DNA of 64,000 bases, from assembly GCF_015644725.1 (NCBI RefSeq), contig NZ_CP064795.1:3346501-3410500 (forward strand). Direction: 5' to 3'. A program made the translations under genes and the position numbers. Of this stretch, positions 59,734 to 64,000 are shown in pieces. Below the pieces are notes generated by a model. It worked only from the letters and a program-made list of their open reading frames with translations, did not search any database and was not told the origin of the DNA. Position 1 is the stretch's first letter. Every line of letters begins with the position of its first letter. The DNA is from Salinimonas marina. GTDB taxonomy: Bacteria > Pseudomonadota > Gammaproteobacteria > Enterobacterales > Alteromonadaceae.

Positions 59734-62700
59734 ATGCGTGTAGTACCCTTGTTTTGGATAACAATTTTTACAGCATTGATGCTATGGGCAGCACCTGGTC
59801 ACGCGCAGTCGACCATTCAGCTATTTGACGAAGATGCCAGGGTAAATCTGTCTGACAACTTCGCGCTGTATTACGAAGAAGACACCCCGCTTACTATTCA
59901 GCAGATTTTAAAACGACGTCAAAACTTTCAGTGGTTTATGGCCGATAACCCCAACTTTGGCTTTCGTGAAAATGGCTTATGGCTAACCAATAAAATCAGC
60001 AATGTCAGCAATTTGCAAAGCTGGGTCTTTAGTATCGACTTTTCGCAGCTCGACAAGGTGGATTTTTATCTGGTCGCGGATGGCGTGTTATTACAACAAA
60101 GTCATCAGGGTAAGCTCCAACCGGAGCAAATTTTTCGAAACCCGACCCTACGCGCCGACTTACCCATAGCCACGCCCCTGGAACTGTTTATTCGGGTACA
60201 AAGTCATTCCTCCAGTTTGATTGTGCCTTTGACGGTGGCCCCGAGCCGGTCCACAGTCTCGCGGTTCAAATCGACAGTACGCTATGGGGCTTGTTTTATG
60301 GTGGCCTGTGTATTCTGGCCATCTATAACCTGATCATTTTTTTTACCACCCGCGAAATCAGTCTGCTGGCGTATGTCGCCAATGTTGCTGCCGTCATTAC
60401 CTGGCAATTTGTCTGGGGCGGGCATTTGCAGGTTGCGGTCGGCGATGCTTCCAAATTGTGGTTTACCCACCATACCGAACTGCTGTTTGTGGTGAATGGG
60501 CTGACCGCCGGTTTATTTAGCCTGTATTTTCTGGAGACCCGCCGCCATGCCCCACGGCTCACCCGGTAATCGTAACGCTATTAGGGGTGCAGGTGCTGCT
60601 GGGCCTGCTGTGCCTGGCAAACCTGCTGCCTATATTCTGGAAACATAATTTGGTCTACGGTGTGGGTATCGCCTGTGTTTGCAGCTATCTGTACGCCGGC
60701 TTTGAAGCCCTGACTAACCGGTTCCAGCCGGCCCGTTACTTTACTTTTGCCTGGTTGATTGTCGCGGTGACTGCGGTCATCGGCATCTTAAGCCTTACCG
60801 GATTATTACCCAGTAACAAATTTACCACTTACTGTTTTCAGGTGGGGGTCTTTGTCGAGGCGGTGCTCTTTTCGCTGGCACTGATGGAGAAAAACCGCAG
60901 CAAGCTCGAAGCTGAGGTAGACCAGGCGACCGACGATTTACGCAACAACATGGAGCTCATCGAAGAGCAGAATGCGCGGTTGGATATTGCCCGCAAAGAT
61001 GCCATTAAAGCCAGTAATATTAAGTCTCAATTTCTCGCCAATATGAGCCATGAGATCCGCACCCCATTAAATGCGATTCTGGGCTTTAGCCGGGAGCTGG
61101 GCAATGTCACCTTGCCGGCAGATCAGCAAGAGCAGGTTCGTATTGTCAATACTGCGGCCGACAACCTGCTGAGTATCGTCAATGATGTGCTCGACTTTTC
61201 CAAGATTGAAGCCGGTAAACTACAGATTAACAACCAGCCATTTCATCCTAACCAGTTGCTTGAAGAAATGGTCACTATTATGTCTAAGTCGGCTCACTCA
61301 AAACGCCTCGAGTTTGTGTTCGACCTGGCGCCACTGCCGGAAAAACTTATCGGTGATTTATTTCGCATCAAACAGATACTTAACAATTTGTTAAGCAATG
61401 CGCTGAAGTTCACCTCCTCCGGCACTATTACCCTGGGCGTTTCCGGCCGGGCTTTAGCGCATGGCATCCATGAGCTTACCTTTACCATTGAAGATACCGG
61501 CATCGGCATCAGTCGTCAGGATCGCAAAAAACTGTTCAGTGCATTTTCGCAGGTAGATGACGCGTTAAATCGCAGTTACCAGGGAACCGGACTGGGGCTG
61601 GTCATTTGTCGTGAACTGGTGCGGTTAATGCGCGGAACCATGGACCTGCGCAGCGACCCGGGGCTGGGCAGTACCTTTATTATCACCTTGCGCACCAACC
61701 GGCTAAGTAAAAAGAATGCCCTGGCGCCCAGCCGTGACTGGCAGGACAAGCAAGTTGTTATTTTTGACCCCATTCCGCAAACCCGGCGCGCCAGTGCACG
61801 CATGCTGACCGGCCTGGGCGCCCAGGTGCACAGTGTAGAAACCATGACAATGCTGCACAGTCTTAAACTCACCCCCGACTTTTTATTTGCTACCGTACCC
61901 GGCAGCCTGCTGCAAGCCCGGGATGCCATGCTCGGCAGCCTGATTCAGTTTAAAGCCAAAAAGCGTATTTTGTGGTATTCAGGGCCCGAACCGTTTAATC
62001 AGTACCCCAGTCTCACCCAACACTTTGATACCCAGGTGCGGATGCCATTGACCCTGTCAAAACTGGAAGACTTGCAGCATCGTAAGATCAATGAAACCAA
62101 AAACCCGATGCAACATAAGCTCAACAGCCTGCCCAGGATTCGGATTCTGGCCGTGGATGATATGGAGATGAACCTGAAGTTGCTCAGCACCTGGCTGGCC
62201 GACAGTCCCATTGAGCTGGTGACATCGATGAGCGGACAGGATGCAGTGAACCGATGCCAGGCCACCGAATACGACATGATTCTGATGGATGTCCAGATGC
62301 CGGGGATGGATGGCTTACAGGCTTCCCGGGCAATCCGCAAAACCCCGCTGAACCTGGGTACCCCGATTATTGCGGTGACCGCCCACGCGTTTAAAGAAGA
62401 GCAGGAGCGGCTGCTGGCCTCAGGCATGGATGATTATCTGCCCAAACCAATGGAAGTCAGTGCGCTGCTGGATTTGATTCGTCGCTGGTGTCAGCCTCAC
62501 AGCCCCGCCGAGCCAGAAACCACCACCCTGGACTGGGAGCTGGCAACCCGGCGTACCAATCACAACAAAGAAACCGCTCGCGAGCTGCTGGCTGATTTTT
62601 TACGCTTGTTGCCTGAATCCATACATCATATTGAAGCCGCGTGGGATGAGCGGGACTACGACACCCTGCAACGTCATGTTCATCGCCTGCATGGCGCCTG

Positions 62701-62878
62701 TTGTTACACGGGTGTGCCGGCGCTGCAGCGGTTGGCAGACGAGCTCGAAAGCGCGCTCAAACGTCAGCAGTATATGCTGATAGCCGAACTCTCCCCGGCC
62801 TTTCTTGCCGAAGCAAAAAAGGTACAGGAGCAGGGTAACCAGTTGCTGAACGAACCGGGGCCGGTGGCCAACCAATAA
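59734..62878 (+). pseudogene. BarA-like hybrid sensor kinase with a 7TMR-DISM sensor, two frameshifts
   Basis: Three frames form one protein of about 1,050 residues. Order: signal peptide (to about 25), a 7TMR-DISM extracellular domain (about 26-165), about seven membrane helices, a HisKA domain (ANMSHEIRTPL, near 61047), an ATPase domain (EDTGIGIS, GTGLGLVI), a degenerate receiver-like region, a true receiver (MILMDVQMPGMDG) and a C-terminal HPt (HRLHGACCYTG). The kinase core closely resembles BarA/GacS. Breaks lie at C-runs 60239-60242 and 60550-60553; adding one C to each restores VAPEPVHSLAVQ and HAPTAHPVIVTLL. Either decay or sequencing errors. Confidence 0.85.
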
Positions 62879-62881
62879 CTA

Positions 62882-63583
62882 CTAAACCACCACTTCTTTG
62901 GTTTCAGGACGGGTTTGTTGGCATTGCCGTAAAAAGTGCACAAACTCCATAGGAGACCGGTCTAAGTCCGCGCCGGAGATATAAATATCGTAGCCCAGAC
63001 GGGTACGCAGCTGGGTCATTCGATTGGCCAGCATGGCCTTGACCCCGGTCAGTACCTGACCGTCTTCTAATGTATAATGTTTGTCATCAAACATTTCATG
63101 ATTGAAGCAATTGCCGGTTTGACAGCTGTTGTCATGGCTATGCAACAGCAATGGCCGCTGTTCCATCAATAAATGCGTGGCCAGACGGGGCGAAACCCGC
63201 TGCATAAATGGCGCGTAAGATTTCAGCCGTATTCCCACCGCATCCAGTTCGGTCTGATCCAATCCCTGCGCTACCCTGGGGCAGTCAATTCGCTGGATAT
63301 TGTCCCACCAGATTTCCCAGTTGCCCCGCCGGTGATGATACAGAATCCGGGTCGGGGAAATCTCGATACTGTGGTCCGGATCCCGCAGCTTGAACCAGCC
63401 GATCAGCAGAGTTACCAGTGAAGCACTGGTCAAAAAGATACCTGCCAGGAACAACCAGGGAGGCGCCAGGGTTAGCCACAATACTGACACCAACAGACCC
63501 ACCATACCGATCAGTAACGTGGTAAATCCATTACGTTTAGACATGGCCTTGATATAAATCGGCGCAGAATCATTTGAAGACAT
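62882..63583 (-). CDS. DUF2982-like membrane protein
   Basis: This 233-residue protein has two adjacent membrane helices (about 22-62) and a cytosolic domain with NWEIWWDNIQRIDCP and a Cys/His-rich patch (SHDNSCQTGNCFNHE). It resembles DUF2982 of gammaproteobacteria, a judgement by eye. Function unknown. Start at 63583 overlaps the small gene upstream; an ATG at 63544 is an alternative. It converges on the hybrid kinase, 3 bases away. Confidence 0.6.
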   Translation of the reverse strand: MSSNDSAPIYIKAMSKRNGFTTLLIGMVGLLVSVLWLTLAPPWLFLAGIFLTSASLVTLLIGWFKLRDPDHSIEISPTRILYHHRRGNWEIWWDNIQRIDCPRVAQGLDQTELDAVGIRLKSYAPFMQRVSPRLATHLLMEQRPLLLHSHDNSCQTGNCFNHEMFDDKHYTLEDGQVLTGVKAMLANRMTQLRTRLGYDIYISGADLDRSPMEFVHFLRQCQQTRPETKEVVV

Positions 63584-63698
63584 ACAAATACACCACCAGC
63601 ATGATTATCGCCCATACAATGTACAGGCGGGTTCGACGACACGTGACACAGTCCGTCCGCCACCAGGAACGCAGCGTTGTGTGGGAGGACTTTTTCAT
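63570..63698 (-). CDS. Small membrane protein, 42 residues
   Basis: A 42-codon frame from the ATG at 63698 has a basic, Cys-containing N-terminal half (RTDCVTCRRTRLY) and one C-terminal membrane helix (IVWAIIMLVVYLYVF). It overlaps the DUF2982-like gene by 14 bases, suggesting coupling. The frame extends to 63788, but with less plausible sequence. No family is recognised. Confidence 0.5.
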   Translation of the reverse strand: MKKSSHTTLRSWWRTDCVTCRRTRLYIVWAIIMLVVYLYVFK

Positions 63699-63906
63699 AT
63701 TCACCGCTTTTGTGTTTACGTAATTAGCCACTACAGTGCTCAGTTTACACCATGTAAAAATGAATACGACCATCACCGGTGGTGGCACAGTGCTCTGGAT
63801 TAAATTTTATATAATCAGGGCGCCCATGAGATTGTGCAGACGGCGGCTCTACACGCTGCCATGAGTTTGCTAAACTAGGGTGTCTACATTTGGAGGTGAG
63901 GCCTTT

Positions 63907-64000
63907 ATGTCGCAGTTTACCGGCAATCATATACTTTCGGTTGACCAATTCGACCGTGCTGCAATCGAAAAGGTGTTTGCGGTGGCAACGACCATGCAGC
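63907..64000 (+). CDS. pyrB: Aspartate carbamoyltransferase, N-terminal part (cut by window edge)
   Basis: The first 31 codons read MSQFTGNHILSVDQFDRAAI and onward, matching the N-terminus of PyrB as found in several gammaproteobacteria. It makes carbamoyl-aspartate in pyrimidine synthesis. A very strong ribosome site (GGAGGTGAGG) precedes the ATG. Only the N-terminus is visible, so no active-site residue can be checked. Confidence 0.7.
   Translation, partial: MSQFTGNHILSVDQFDRAAIEKVFAVATTMQ

Overview
The window reads as chromosomal DNA of a marine gammaproteobacterium of the order Alteromonadales, most likely Alteromonadaceae; I cannot name the genus from sequence alone. The evidence is gene order: yibN-grxC-secB-gpsA divergent from envC; argCBFGH plus a separate argA; mrcA divergent from pilMNOPQ; aroK-aroB-damX-(dgc)-dam; rpe-trpS-pabA; argD/astC-astA-astD-DUF1338; parC beside a BarA-type hybrid kinase; and the start of pyrB at the right edge. 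I see no rRNA, tRNA, CRISPR array, prophage or intact insertion sequence. Most of the window is core genome.

Layout. 0-2.8 kb: envC start (partial), then yibN, grxC, secB and gpsA. 2.8-6.6 kb, minus strand: a Fur-box iron-uptake accessory group with a PepSY protein, then trmL and a lysophospholipase-like hydrolase. 6.6-9.7 kb: a CpxA/CpxR-type two-component pair divergent from a doubled Spy/CpxP protein, with a CpxR box between them. 9.8-17.3 kb: mgsA, an ArgR-type operator, a long leader and the arginine operon. 17.3-22.1 kb: a lipoprotein, a hydrolase, a Mn2+ riboswitch with a GDT1/MneA exporter, an NhaC antiporter and a broken yghU. 22.2-23.0 kb: a non-coding stretch. 23.0-32.1 kb: maeA, mrcA and pilMNOPQ. 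32.3-38.4 kb: aroK, aroB, damX (broken), a diguanylate cyclase and dam. 38.4-42.5 kb: small membrane proteins, a TorF-like outer-membrane protein, rpe, trpS and pabA. 42.6-48.7 kb: an HDOD protein and the arginine succinyltransferase genes. 48.7-57.1 kb: a chemoreceptor and a polyol (mannitol-type) locus with a dehydrogenase, an NCS1 permease, a porin, a HAD phosphatase and a SorC-type regulator. 57.2-64 kb: parC, a hybrid kinase, a DUF2982-like protein and pyrB.

Functional themes. Arginine is made by argCBFGH-argA and broken down by astC/astA/astD, with argD/astC shared between the two. Envelope stress is covered by Cpx, SecB and PBP1A, and surface motility by the type IV pilus alignment complex and secretin. 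The polyol locus looks self-contained: porin, inner-membrane permease, dehydrogenase, phosphatase and regulator.

The strongest unusual signal concerns the assembly. Four genes (the PepSY protein, yghU, damX and the hybrid kinase, the last one twice) are each broken by what looks like one missing base in a run of C or G, and a sixth case is possible at the HDOD gene. Every break is repaired by lengthening the run by one base. This points to homopolymer sequencing error, or less likely to real decay. I did not find a convincing new biological system. The best candidates for follow-up are the NCS1 permease in a polyol locus, the doubled Spy protein, the kinase with a 7TMR-DISM sensor on a BarA-like core, the arg operon leader, and the Fur-box small ORF with its apparent DUF3325-DUF3649 fusion.
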